From NCBI GenBank assembly GCA_036898135.1, contig CM072514.1:79477322-79541321 (forward strand): a stretch of 64,000 nt of DNA, in the 5' to 3' direction. The translations under genes were made by a program, and so were the position numbers. Source of the stretch: Oncomelania hupensis. Its lineage: Eukaryota; Mollusca; Gastropoda; Littorinimorpha; Pomatiopsidae. The notes beneath the pieces were generated by a model. It made no database searches. It was not told the DNA's origin and saw nothing but the letters and a program-made list of their open reading frames with translations. Below, in pieces: positions 10,643-21,722 of this stretch (position 1 is its first letter; every line of letters starts with the position of its first letter).

Positions 10643-11490
10643 ATATTCTGATCCTTTTTCAGGGGTTCCTGTTCTTGATTAGGACATGTCTGAGTGCCTC
10701 AGTTCCGTGGTCAGCTGGATGAGGACGAACAAACTGAAAATGAGTGACGAAAAGACAGAGCTCATCTGGATTGATTCATAGAGCAGGCTGCAGCAGACCT
10801 TAACTAACTCAATGTCTGTCTCAGATCATCAAATTGAATTTTCCAAGTCTGTCCCGAATCTAGGTGTACATCTGGATCAGACCTTGTCAATGGAGACGCA
10901 GATAAATAGTCTGTGCATAGCTCTGTACGTCCATCTCCGAATTGCGAAGACTGGGCAAAATACGCTAATATCTTACTATAGATATCACCAACAAGCTTGC
11001 TTTCTCTTTTTTCCTTTCTCGACTTGATTACAGTAATTCACTTTTAGCTGCCCTTCCTGATAATAAACTTTCCAGACTTCAGCTCATTCATAACAATTCT
11101 GCTCGCCTCGTCCATCGTCAACCTCGTCATTCGAATGCAACTTCCGCTCTGAAAACCGTACTCTGGTTGCCTGTAAAGGTTTGCATCGATTACAAAGTTG
11201 CTTCTATTTGCTTTCACTACCTGTACATTGATTCCTGTCCTTCCTAACTTTCCCAATTTCTCTGCCCCTACCATCCTGCTCGCTCACTCCGTTCTCAAGA
11301 TGCAGCTCTCCTCTCAACTTCTAAGTATTCGCTTGAGTCCTTTGGCAGGATATCTTTCTCTGTGTTTGCCCCAACTCTTTGGAACTCTCTGCCCTCCAAC
11401 CTTCGGCACTCCCATGTTCTTACGGTATTCAAAAGGAACCTCAAAACCTACCTCTTTACCAAATACTTTTAGATCCAGAACAATCAGTGT
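10643..11490 (+). pseudogene. L2/CR1-like LINE, 3' piece of the interrupted copy
   Basis: Continues the RT interrupted at 6280. Readable segments are CLSSVVSWMRTNKLKMSDEK, SVSDHQIEFSKSVPNLGVHL, RLQLIHNNSARLVHRQPRHS (in another frame) and LWNSLPSNLRHSHVLTVFKR. Several frameshifts are present. It ends at about 11490, followed by a GT-rich tail. Confidence 0.75.
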
Positions 11491-11507
11491 GTGAGTGCGT
11501 GATTGAG

Positions 11508-11560
11508 TAGTGGTGTGTGTGTGTGTGTGTGTGTGTGTGGATGTGTGTAGGGGTGTGTGT

Positions 11561-11607
<47 letters not shown>
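11508..11607. repeat. (GT)n microsatellite
   Basis: GT repeat with short interruptions, immediately downstream of the L2-like LINE remnant. Confidence 0.95.
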
Positions 11608-11608
<1 letters not shown>

Positions 11609-11860
11609 CTGTGTTTATATATTTATTTTATTTCATTTTTTAATAAGGTAGAGCTCGACGGATTTTGCGTTGTAAGGAACTTCGGTTGATTGGTCTTAGT
11701 GCTAACAGACATAGAGTGCAGATGAAAATAAGGGAGAAATCAGCACAATAGAAAGGAAGAAAACCGAGAAATAGGGGACTTAATCAAGTCCGAATTAAAA
11801 GGAAAACACACACAAAATGTGAGAGAGAAGCACAATAAATTAAACCGAGATGCCCGTCGG

Positions 11861-11862
<2 letters not shown>

Positions 11863-11931
<69 letters not shown>
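11863..11931. repeat. (GT)n-(GA)n compound microsatellite
   Basis: GT units at 11863-11884 followed by GA units to 11931. Confidence 0.95.
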
Positions 11932-11933
<2 letters not shown>

Positions 11934-11999
11934 GAATTAAAAGGAAAAAGCACACTCTATTAGAGAGCGCTGCACAAGGAATTGAACGGAGATGACTGT

Positions 12000-12206
12000 C
12001 GGTGTGTGTGCGTGTGCGTGTTTGTTTGTATGTTTGTGTGTGTGTCTCGTGTGTGTGTTTGTATGCGTTAATTCTGTGTGTGGTGTAGGTGTGTCTGTTT
12101 CTGTGTGTATGTGCATTTGTGGTACGTGTGAGTTTGCCTCTGTGCGTGTGTGTGTGTGTGTGTGTGTAGGTGTGTGTGTGTGCGTGTGTAGGTGTGTGTG
12201 TGTGAA
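12000..12206. repeat. GT-rich degenerate repeat
   Basis: Alternating GT/TG sequence with many interruptions. Open frames here on both strands are artefacts of this composition. Confidence 0.85.
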
Positions 12207-12637
12207 GTAGTTTATTGTAGGGGATGAAATAGCAAGTTGCAAAAGAATGGCGATAGTTGTTATTAATTACGTTAATTGTCCCTTCTGTGAATGTCGTGCG
12301 AGCCTATATATTCGTACCATCAGCTACTACAGTGGGCTCGTAGACCATTTATAGGTGGGATTAACATGTAGTTCTTCTCCCCCCACCCCTCTTCTCGTCC
12401 CCCACACTGTATGTTGAATGTCGATTTTATCAAAACTAACTTTGCTAGACTGACTTTGTTTTTTCATCATACGGATTGTATTAAACAGATATGCTGTAGA
12501 CTTTAAAAAAAAAAGGAAAAAAAAAGAAAAAAAAGACATTTTGAGCGCTCTCCAAACCTTCTTGTATGACCGGCGAACCGGGCCGAAGGTCAAAGCCCAC
12601 GAAGCACGAGAAAAGAGGCGACAAAGAGAGGGGAGGA

Positions 12638-12639
<2 letters not shown>
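12207..12639. other. No gene seen
   Basis: Contains an A-rich stretch at 12504-12536. No conserved protein or RNA signal. Confidence 0.45.

Positions 12640-12711
<72 letters not shown>
12640..12711. repeat. (GA)n microsatellite at the 3' end of the 2A-LINE
   Basis: Perfect GA repeat adjoining the (GATTCA) tail of the LINE. On the LINE's sense strand it is a CT repeat after the TGAATC tail. Confidence 0.95.
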
Positions 12712-12714
<3 letters not shown>

Positions 12715-12938
12715 CAGATTCAGATTCAGAAAATTTATTGTCAGGCACCAGGCCCATAACAATGGAGTTCACATAGTTGGAAGATACAAATCAACAATGA
12801 AACCAGAAAAAAACAATGGAATACACAACATTAACATTTGCCGCAAAGGGACTTCCGGATACATTAGCAATTATATATGTGTGAACTGTTAACGATAGGG
12901 CTACTAATTACAACAGTATACCTAATCACGGGACGGAC

Positions 12939-15900
12939 TTAGCTAGCTACAAAGATTGGGTTCATGTCTTCAGATCGGAGTTTAGTGGCCTTAAATATAA
13001 AATTAGTCACATTTATAATGAGTCTTTCGTTAGTACTAGCTAATAATAATGACATCTTGCACAAGGAGGGAATTCTGACAAATTTTCTTGGAATGTACAT
13101 ATTACGTAACTGGTTATATTTTGGACAGACTAATAAAAAATGCAGTTCGGTTTCGGCTGTAGGCTTATCCGTACAAAATGGGCAGTTAACATTCTGAGAC
13201 GCACTGGGATTGTGCGAGTTGAACTGCAGAAAATGAGAGTTCAATTTTGACATACCTACACGAAACCTGGACAGTGTGTGGCGCATATTAATATATTTAA
13301 TACAATCAAAATACTTCTTCATAGACAGTGACTGGTTAAATGAAGAGTACACATTATAAAAGTCATGAGACAATATGGCAGAGTGCCAGTCTTGTGTGTA
13401 ACAGTCGATCAAACGACGCTTAAATTCATTTACAAACTTTTTAACGTCACCGACATAGTGGGATTCCCAAACAATGCCAAATCCAAACTTATACAGAGTA
13501 TTTCTGATGGTGCAGGCCCACGTACAATAGTTTTGTCTCTGTAACGTTAACAATGTATTATAGGCTTTCTTTGGCAAACGTGAATTGTCCATACACACGA
13601 TACGCAACCAGAATTTAATACATTTAGAATAAGTTACTACATGTAATGGGTAGCGGCCTAACTCGCCGTAAATCAAATGTCTCGGCGCTTTCTGACTAAC
13701 ACCCATTAACCTTTTCATTGCTGATAAGTGAACTCGCTCAATACATTCTTGATTTTGTGAAAGGCCCCAGATTTCTGCGCCATACGTTAAGATAGGCTGG
13801 ATTTGACAGTCAAACAGCTTAAAGAAAACTGAGGGGGAATGTTCACCAACTGTCCATAACATTTTAACAATAGCCGCACAGCCTTTTCTAGCACGCTCAG
13901 CCAAATCACGCATAGTGGGCTGAAACGAAAGACGTGTAGTGATAATAACACCAAGATATTTGTACATAGAAACAGACTCTAAAATAGAATCACCAAATTT
14001 CCAATTTTCGTGTTGTGCAAGGAAACCTCCATTTCTAAAAACAACAACATTGGATTTATCCAGGTTGACAATGAGGTCTAGTCTTTTGGCTGTTTCATAC
14101 AAAATATTTAATTGTGTTTGTAGACCAATCACACTGTCAGAAAGTAATGCAACATCATCTGCAAAAAGTAAAATCAAAATTTCAATAAATTCTGGATTTA
14201 ACTGAATACCATGCTTGCCGTGACTGTTAATTTCTTTTGTTAACTCGTTAATAAAGAGAGAAAATAAATTTGGCGAACACACTTCTCCCTGCTTTAGGCC
14301 GCGAGGGCACACAAAAACTTCTGTGAGATCACCACCAGCCCGTACGCGTGCTCTAACAACTTCGTATATACTTTTTAGAGCATTTAAGAACTTTCCGTTT
14401 ACCCCACTGGCATTTAAGATCCTCCAAAGCTTATCTCTACGGACTGTGTCAAATGCCTTCCGGAAGTCAATAAAGGCAACATACAATTTTCGGTGCCTTA
14501 AGAGTTGTTTCTGTATACAGGCTAGCAAGGTAAAGATGTGGTCAGTCGTACAGCGATTCTCTCTAAACCCGGCCTGTTCTTCGCCTAGAACGTTACTGTC
14601 TTCAATCCACCTAGTGAGACGTTTGTTCAAAACAGACGTGTATAGCTTACTGCACACATTTAACAGAGATATACCACGGTAATTGTCAGTAACATTTATA
14701 TCTCCTTTCTTGTGCAATGGTTGCAGTATTGCCAAAGACCAGTCATCGGGAAATAATCCATTATCAAAAATGTAGTTGAAGAACTTAAACAGAAAAGGCA
14801 TAATACGCTCGCAACCGTGTTTGTAAAACTCGCCAATTAAACCATCAGGCCCTGCAGCTTTGTCATTCTTTAACACCTTCATGGCCGCTTTAATTTCACT
14901 GACAGAAATAGGTTGATCTAGAGACACATTTTCATCCGCTTGGCTGTTGCTATAGAATCTGTCAAAATCTGCGTCGCATTCCACATCAACAGTAAACTCA
15001 TTAAAAACGTTGTTAAAGTGGTGAAACCACTGTTCACTAGAAATGATAGTATTATGTCCACTAACTCTAGGTTTGACTGCACGAACAGTATCCCAGAACT
15101 GCTTAGGGTTATTGGAGTGACACTGCAGTGACTTTATCACATTGTCTCTGTGTGAATTCTTTTTACACTTCAGTAGTTCTTTGTACTCTCTTCGTTTCTG
15201 TGCGTATAAAAGTCGGTCAGCGTCCACATTTGTCCTAGAAAAACGATGAAGATAAGAGCGAAGTTTTTTTCTGCTCTCGCGACACTCGAGATCAAACCAG
15301 ACATATCTTTTTTCATACCCAAAAACAATCGTTTTCTTCATGCAATCGCCAGCGAGGGTGACACACTCGTTAAACCTGTTGAGCGCTAAATTGATATTAA
15401 TATCTACAAGTGCAACCGCTTCGTCTACTAATTTCTTGACAGCATCAGAGTGCATGATGTTACAAAAACAATCTTTTTTATCTTCATCCCATTTGTATTT
15501 TGTTAAAGTAGACTTATGCATCTTTCTTATTTCAGGTGACAGTTTAACACTAGTGTTAATAGAAAAACAAAATTCAACAACAGCATGTTTAGATTCAATC
15601 AATTGCATAATGTTTAAACTTTTACAACATCCAAGCAAAGAATTAGAAATCAAAAAGTAGTCAATAACGCTAGAACCGTTTTCAGAAATAAATGTGAAAT
15701 TGTCCGTGTAATTAGATAACATTGTAAGTCCATTTTGTATAACCAATCCAAATTCGTCACAAACAGCAATCAAATAACGACCAAAGGAATTGACAAAGGA
15801 GTCCTTAGAGACACGTGACAAATACTTGGCATAAGAGGTACTGTTAGCTCCGTCACCTGTCATATCGTCATTAAACATTGAATAAATCTCGCTAAGCGGA

Positions 15901-16517
15901 TCACAATTACTGTAGTTAAGTACACCCGTCCGTGCGTTTAGGTCACCGCATATTATGAACGGTAAGTCTCCAAAATCTTTAGTTAATTCAAGAAGGCAGT
16001 CTTCAAGCATAGCAACACCGTTGTAAATTTCTGTCCCCTCATAATATTTGGAACTTTCAGGTGGGAGATAAGTTCCAATCAGCAGACAATCGGAAGGTAA
16101 TCCCGTTAACTTCTTTGATAATTTCAAAACAATTAAATTGTCAAATTCCACATGAATTCTCTCGACATACGCTGATAAATGCTTTTTAACTAGCAACAAC
16201 ACTCCCCCGGACAAACGACCATGTATGGAATCGGAAATTTTAACTCCCGGACATGACAAGACAATGTGAGATGAAAAAAGGGAATCTGGAATGCTGCTAG
16301 TAAATGTTTCCACAAGAATAACAAAGTCGTATTTCTGTACAAAGGAAAAAATATCCATCTCTTTTATTATACGCCACAAACCTTCGACATTGAAAGTGGC
16401 AAATGTAAGTGAAGCGATGCTATTTATATCAACACTAGTATTATCATTAGTACTGGAAAGTAGGTCTGTTATTTTACCACGCTGTGGATCATCAGATCGC
16501 TGGCCTTTGCCTGACCC
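12939..16517 (-). CDS. LINE ORF2: AP endonuclease plus reverse transcriptase
   Basis: Makes the nick and copies RNA into DNA at the target. The frame opens right after the UAG and runs 1,192 codons. The first 46 codons lack ATG but include LTFATFNVEG, which carries the conserved endonuclease Asn. Counting from the following Leu as 1: LVETF (catalytic Glu, 22-26), CGDLNARTG (144-152), SVIDYF (237-242), ESKHAVV where SDH is expected (262-268), NDKAAGPDGL, DNYRGISLLN, FIDFRKAFD (637-645), RGLKQGEVCSP and FADD (739-742). Near the C-terminus CPFC and HFLLVC form a CCHC zinc knuckle. A truncated relative lies at 19922-21722. Translation probably depends on UAG readthrough. Confidence 0.85.
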   Translation of the reverse strand, partial: GSGKGQRSDDPQRGKITDLLSSTNDNTSVDINSIASLTFATFNVEGLWRIIKEMDIFSFVQKYDFVILVETFTSSIPDSLFSSHIVLSCPGVKISDSIHGRLSGGVLLLVKKHLSAYVERIHVEFDNLIVLKLSKKLTGLPSDCLLIGTYLPPESSKYYEGTEIYNGVAMLEDCLLELTKDFGDLPFIICGDLNARTGVLNYSNCDPLSEIYSMFNDDMTGDGANSTSYAKYLSRVSKDSFVNSFGRYLIAVCDEFGLVIQNGLTMLSNYTDNFTFISENGSSVIDYFLISNSLLGCCKSLNIMQLIESKHAVVEFCFSINTSVKLSPEIRKMHKSTLTKYKWDEDKKDCFCNIMHSDAVKKLVDEAVALVDININLALNRFNECVTLAGDCMKKTIVFGYEKRYVWFDLECRESRKKLRSYLHRFSRTNVDADRLLYAQKRREYKELLKCKKNSHRDNVIKSLQCHSNNPKQFWDTVRAVKPRVSGHNTIISSEQWFHHFNNVFNEFTVDVECDADFDRFYSNSQADENVSLDQPISVSEIKAAMKVLKNDKAAGPDGLIGEFYKHGCERIMPFLFKFFNYIFDNGLFPDDWSLAILQPLHKKGDINVTDNYRGISLLNVCSKLYTSVLNKRLTRWIEDSNVLGEEQAGFRENRCTTDHIFTLLACIQKQLLRHRKLYVAFIDFRKAFDTVRRDKLWRILNASGVNGKFLNALKSIYEVVRARVRAGGDLTEVFVCPRGLKQGEVCSPNLFSLFINELTKEINSHGKHGIQLNPEFIEILILLFADDVALLSDSVIGLQTQLNILYETAKRLDLIVNLDKSNVVVFRNGGFLAQHENWKFGDSILESVSMYKYLGVIITTRLSFQPTMRDLAERARKGCAAIVKMLWTVGEHSPSVFFKLFDCQIQPILTYGAEIWGLSQNQECIERVHLSAMKRLMGVSQKAPRHLIYGELGRYPLHVVTYSKCIKFWLRIVCMDNSRLPKKAYNTLLTLQRQNYCTWACTIRNTLYKFGFGIVWESHYVGDVKKFVNEFKRRLIDCYTQDWHSAILSHDFYNVYSSFNQSLSMKKYFDCIKYINMRHTLSRFRVGMSKLNSHFLQFNSHNPSASQNVNCPFCTDKPTAETELHFLLVCPKYNQLRNMYIPRKFVRIPSLCKMSLLLASTNERLIINVTNFIFKATKLRSEDMNPIFVAS

Positions 16518-16520
16518 CTA
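16518..16520 (-). promoter_or_regulatory. In-frame UAG between ORF1 and ORF2, candidate readthrough site
   Basis: Context is AGU UAG GGG UCA. ORF1 and ORF2 lie in one frame with this as the only stop over more than 5.2 kb. There is no ATG between it and the conserved start of the endonuclease. A G right after UAG and a GC-rich following stretch recall retroviral gag-pol readthrough contexts. A plain mutation in a fused ORF is the alternative. Confidence 0.6.
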
Positions 16521-18227
16521 ACTCTTGGGCTTACCACCTTTGTCACCGACGCCTCTAACATTAGTCAATGCCTCGGCGCCAGGCTTGCTGGAGAATACGG
16601 ATTTCCAGGCCGCGTTCAGTTCACATGGTCTCTGGTCTTGCACACCCTGCGTACGGCTCCGCAAAGCTTTAGGAGAAAACTGGGATTGTGATGCTTCTGG
16701 TTGTTGCCTAGAGCTGCTAAGACGAGTCGCTCTCCCTCTCCCCCTCCCCCCAGGACAAGAAAGACTCCCACTAGCTTCAGCGCCGCAAGGGGACCCCCTC
16801 CCAAAACCACGCAGAGGTGTTGTATTAGTCTTGTCACTGTTGTTTTGGTTATCACTTTTATCTGTATTTTGCTCAGTTCTGACATTTAGGCTAACTCTTT
16901 CCCCCTGCTTGCACGACTCTCCCTCTGACACCTTCTCTCTCTTATTCTCTCCTGCCTCACTTTCTACCACTTTAGCCGTCTCTTCATCCCTAATCGCATC
17001 AGCATTACTGGTTACACCAGCCATCAATCTATCAATCACATCATCATCACCAACTGCCTCATCAACAAACACATCAACATTCATCTCCATCTCCACTCGA
17101 TCATCAGAAAAGTGACGAGGTAGTTCCGGAAAGTCGTCGTCCGCATCCCACTCGTTGTGCACTGGTGCTGTTGATCGCCCCCCGCTTTGATGTCCCATGC
17201 TGTCTCTGTTTTCTTGTACTTGGGCTATCTGTTTTTCTTCTGCCAATACACGCCCGCCGTCATCGTCCAAACGCCGCCTCTCATCGCCACCCTCGCTACG
17301 ACGACTGCCATAACCACTTGCATAGTTGTAGCTTCTGTAGCCTGTAGCAGGCAGCACACGGCCGTCCTTCAGGTACCAACGCTTGCCCTCGCTTCTCAAG
17401 CGTTGCGCTTCATCTCGTTGTGCAGGCGTGAGGTCAGGCCCCACTCTGACGCCGCTGTCTCGTGCCATCCACTGTCTGCCTGCCCTGTCAGCCATCACCA
17501 CCCTGGACTTCTCCTGACTCTTGAAGGTGATAATCACGGGCCTGGTAGTCTGCGAACTCCATCTTCCCACACGGACAGCATCACTGACATCTTCCAGCTG
17601 AAGGGACAGACCACGAATGTAGTTGTTAAGAATGTCTACCACCTTATTGACGCGCGACGCCGACGTTTCATCACTCACTTCTCTCAGACCAGTGACCTTT
17701 AGATTGTTACGGCGTAGGTCTGACTGCATACGATCTAACTCCTTTCGTAACTTCTCCGATTCATCCTCCGACTTGAGTAGTCGCTTATGTAGTGTCTGAA
17801 TGTCGCTGCAGTTCTGCTGTACAGACTGCGTGATCCATGTAAGTCGTTGTTTGATGAAAGCCATGTCTTGAATCACTGCGCTGTGGTTGTCTATCATCTG
17901 ACGCCGCGTCTCCATCGCCTGCTGACTGTTCCCGGTCACAATAGACAGAACAGATTGTATTTGACTGGATAGTGCAGTTATATCTGAGTCAGGTCCCGGA
18001 TTTTGCTCTACATCACCAGCCCTCAACAACAGGGCAGAACACAAAAACAGAAGTATCAAGTCCGATGGTCTTGCCGAACATGGTATTCTAAGAGTCCGTA
18101 AGAAAAGAGCAGCCGCTTTTCGTGCACGTTTATACATAAAGGCAATAAATACAACGTTAAAAAGTCCAACACTGGCCCAGTACTGTTGTGTTTCAATAGG
18201 CATATTTGGTAAGAAACAGTACTGCAA
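16518..18227 (-). CDS. LINE ORF1 with N-terminal 2A peptide
   Basis: 569 residues. Residues 1-70 are hydrophobic with basic patches and end SDLILLFLCSALLLRA. Residues 72-79 are DVEQNPGP, the 2A ribosome-skipping motif, predicted to separate a 78-residue leader from the rest. Residues about 85-170 look coiled-coil. Next comes an L1-ORF1p-like block (RRNNLKVTGL, RVGRWSSQTTRPVIITF, LTPAQRDEAQRLRSEGKRWY), where RNA-binding and C-terminal domains are expected. The C-terminal 250 residues are low-complexity, acidic then Gly/Arg/Ser-rich. It ends KPKS followed by UAG. The start at 18227 is the first ATG; Met9 and Met31 are alternatives. Known role of the family: RNA-binding partner in the RNP. Confidence 0.8.
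   Translation of the reverse strand: MQYCFLPNMPIETQQYWASVGLFNVVFIAFMYKRARKAAALFLRTLRIPCSARPSDLILLFLCSALLLRAGDVEQNPGPDSDITALSSQIQSVLSIVTGNSQQAMETRRQMIDNHSAVIQDMAFIKQRLTWITQSVQQNCSDIQTLHKRLLKSEDESEKLRKELDRMQSDLRRNNLKVTGLREVSDETSASRVNKVVDILNNYIRGLSLQLEDVSDAVRVGRWSSQTTRPVIITFKSQEKSRVVMADRAGRQWMARDSGVRVGPDLTPAQRDEAQRLRSEGKRWYLKDGRVLPATGYRSYNYASGYGSRRSEGGDERRRLDDDGGRVLAEEKQIAQVQENRDSMGHQSGGRSTAPVHNEWDADDDFPELPRHFSDDRVEMEMNVDVFVDEAVGDDDVIDRLMAGVTSNADAIRDEETAKVVESEAGENKREKVSEGESCKQGERVSLNVRTEQNTDKSDNQNNSDKTNTTPLRGFGRGSPCGAEASGSLSCPGGRGRGRATRLSSSRQQPEASQSQFSPKALRSRTQGVQDQRPCELNAAWKSVFSSKPGAEALTNVRGVGDKGGKPKS
17991..18014 (-). other. 2A ribosome-skipping motif DVEQNPGP
   Basis: Exact match to the consensus D-V/I-E-x-N-P-G-P, preceded by a Leu-rich stretch and RAG, as in 2A sequences known from invertebrate non-LTR retrotransposons. 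Skipping would occur between Gly78 and Pro79 of ORF1. Confidence 0.9.
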
Positions 18228-18367
18228 ACATTCAAAGTTGAAATTCTAAGCTCACATAGTATAATTATCATGTACTGATGTAGTGATTACTTTTCCACAG
18301 TACTGTAATGAACAAATCAGAGCTCACTATAAACACGTCCGATCCCTTCGACAGCAAGAAGTGAACT

Positions 18368-19021
<654 letters not shown>

Positions 19022-19035
19022 TGTTGACATTGGAA

Positions 19036-19301
19036 GGTAAAAGGTAAAGGTAGTCCCATAGCCTTGTGGCCGTAGGGGAGCGTGATGTTGGAGATCACAC
19101 TTATCTTGGGCCAGCGTAATGAGGGTGATGCCCAACTCTCTCCCTCGCTGCTTTACCTTCCCCACCCTCAAGAGAGTAGGTACTCAATCACAGTTGAGTC
19201 AACTGGGGGCGTTGTTGTTTGTCGCTTCACACCTTAGCGGTCACCCATCCAAGTGCTAACCGCACCGGACGGTGCTTCACTTTCGACACAGTAGCGAGTG
19301 C
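19036..19301 (-). mobile_element. tRNA/5S hybrid SINE, copy 3, 5'-truncated
   Basis: Flanked by a perfect 14-base duplication TGTTGACATTGGAA (19022-19035 and 19302-19315), proving retroposition. The tRNA-like A box is lost by 5' truncation, but the 5S-like box and the CTTTAC tail remain. Confidence 0.92.
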
Positions 19302-19315
19302 TGTTGACATTGGAA

Positions 19316-19921
19316 TATTGTGAATATTGCATTGATTGTAAATTCTGATTCAGGATCCACTTTCAGGGTTCTTTCCATTTCTGTTTGATGGTTTCATATA
19401 TTCATTTCATTTTTTTTAAATGGAACAAGCATGGGATAGTTAAATGTTTTATTACCTTATTACATAATATAAAAGGTGTTGGTTTCAGCGTCAAACAAGG
19501 GAGTGATGTAAACTAGTTGGAAATCCAGACCTCTCTCCCTCTGTTCCCCCGATGTAGTGTCACTGCTACAGTAGAATCGATGTTGCCTCAAAGCATGTTG
19601 TAATCTCAACCCAAAGTATAATCGTCAGCAAACATCCCCCCAAAGCCAACCTGTTATTTGGCAAACTGTTGTAACCACAGCTACACTGCCCTTATTCGGT
19701 CCACTGGAATCGATGAACTGTCTGAACAGAGCAGGAAGGCTAGTTGCCTACTCCGCCTGCATGATGCGATGGTCGGTAATCGTTGTCTGGCACTCTGCCC
19801 TTTCCAAATTCAAGCCTTTGGCAACTAATACATCCATACATCCACAGTAGCGACTGCACGGGGAGAAAGAGAGACAGCGAGAGAGAAAGAGAGAGACAGA
19901 GAAAGAGTGAGAGAGAAAGAC
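19316..19921. other. No gene seen
   Basis: Unremarkable sequence ending in a degenerate GAGA-rich tract at 19860-19921. No conserved protein. Confidence 0.45.
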
Positions 19922-20106
19922 AGAAATTTGAAATTTATTTTGAAATTTGAAATTTATTTATTTCAATAAGGCCAAAGCCCCATTAGAAAGGGGGTAATTT
20001 ACCATGACATCGTTTTACAAAGCACTTAGTAACATAATTATAAATATATAAACAATCAGGACATTAGCAGAAACATATATATTTATCTCTATATATATCT
20101 ATATAT

Positions 20107-20508
<402 letters not shown>

Positions 20509-21722
20509 ACATATATGTATATAACAATCAGGATAACGCAATTTCCCGAATTTTAAAAGCGTGATACAAGTAAACACATACATTTTTAATAATATGAGGT
20601 TGTTTTGATGACATTAGCAACTGAAAACGGAATAAACTTGGATTTCTATGGAATTTTATAGGTATTGGCTTCTTTCTGAGATTTACTAGAAAAGGGAAAA
20701 AAAAAAATTTCATTCTCCCCACCGTTTTTACATAGCGGACAAATTAGATCATCTGGCTTACATTGCCGATATCGATAAAAATGGACCAACAAATCTGAAA
20801 CACCAAATCGGAATTTTGTCATAATGAATTTCATATGACTGTCAAATATTGAGGAACATCATTTTTTTGGCCGCAAAATAATCTATACATATGGAATCTT
20901 TCGCTTTCGCTCACATGTTCACTCCAATTTTGCCATCTGCAATCAACCGTGCGCTGCTTAAACATTCTTAAAAACTCTCTCTCATTCCCTACACCTTGTG
21001 CTAGCCAAACATTACCAAAACCATGTACATTTAAACACTGTCTTACTTTCGATGCCCAAGTTGTCTTTCCTCTATTGTCTAAATCCAGCAACACAAAATA
21101 AGCTTTTTTCGGGATTCTATCAGTAGGCATTTTACATAACTTCAACCAGTAACGAATCGTATTCATTGAGAAATTAATTAATAAAGGAAATCTGTTTAAC
21201 TCTTTATATACGAGGTCATTTGGGGTCCGCATATTAACACATAATAATTTCTTCATTGCAAACAAATGAATCTTCTCACAATGATGCGCAGCATTTTCTA
21301 AGCCCCAAACTTCGGACCCATATTTTAAAATAGATTGAACTTGAGCGTCAAACAATTTAAAAAAAAACATCCGGTGAATAATTATTAAACATTTGAAGCT
21401 TTTGCAAAATACAAAGAAGTGCTCTTTTTGCCCGACTGGATAAATCACGATACGCAGCAACAAAACTTAGTTTAGTAGAAAAATATATGCCCAAGTATTT
21501 GTAGGCTGTCAAAACGGGCATTACCTCACCACCAAAAAACCATATTTCTCGCCTTCCAAGATAACCTCCTTTTCTAAAAACTACAATATTGCTTTTGTCC
21601 ATGTTGACTTTTAAACATAAATTTGAAGCAGCACGGTGCAGTGAATTTAACTGATTTTGTAAACCAACACTGGTTTCTGATACAAGAACAATATCAGAGA
21701 TGGTATATTGAACATTGCACAA

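Larger units (their letters stand above)
12711..18290 (-). mobile_element. Nearly intact APE-type LINE with 2A motif and in-frame UAG
   Basis: On the minus strand: a short 5' region, ORF1 (18227-16518), a single UAG, ORF2 in the same frame (to 12939), a 3' UTR of about 200 bases with CAATAAA at about 12734-12740, and a tail of three TGAATC-like units at 12711-12730. Both long frames are undamaged apart from the UAG, which implies a young copy. The exact 5' end is not defined; a GA microsatellite starts at 18368. Clade not assigned. Confidence 0.85.

Noticed and set aside
13939..14682. Plus-strand open frames opposite the 2A-LINE
   Set aside because: Antisense shadows of ORF2, which has full RT motifs.
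19090..19110. CTACGGCCA near the SINE 3' end resembling the 5' end of 5S rRNA
   Set aside because: Only nine bases and in the wrong place relative to the 5S-like box; treated as chance.
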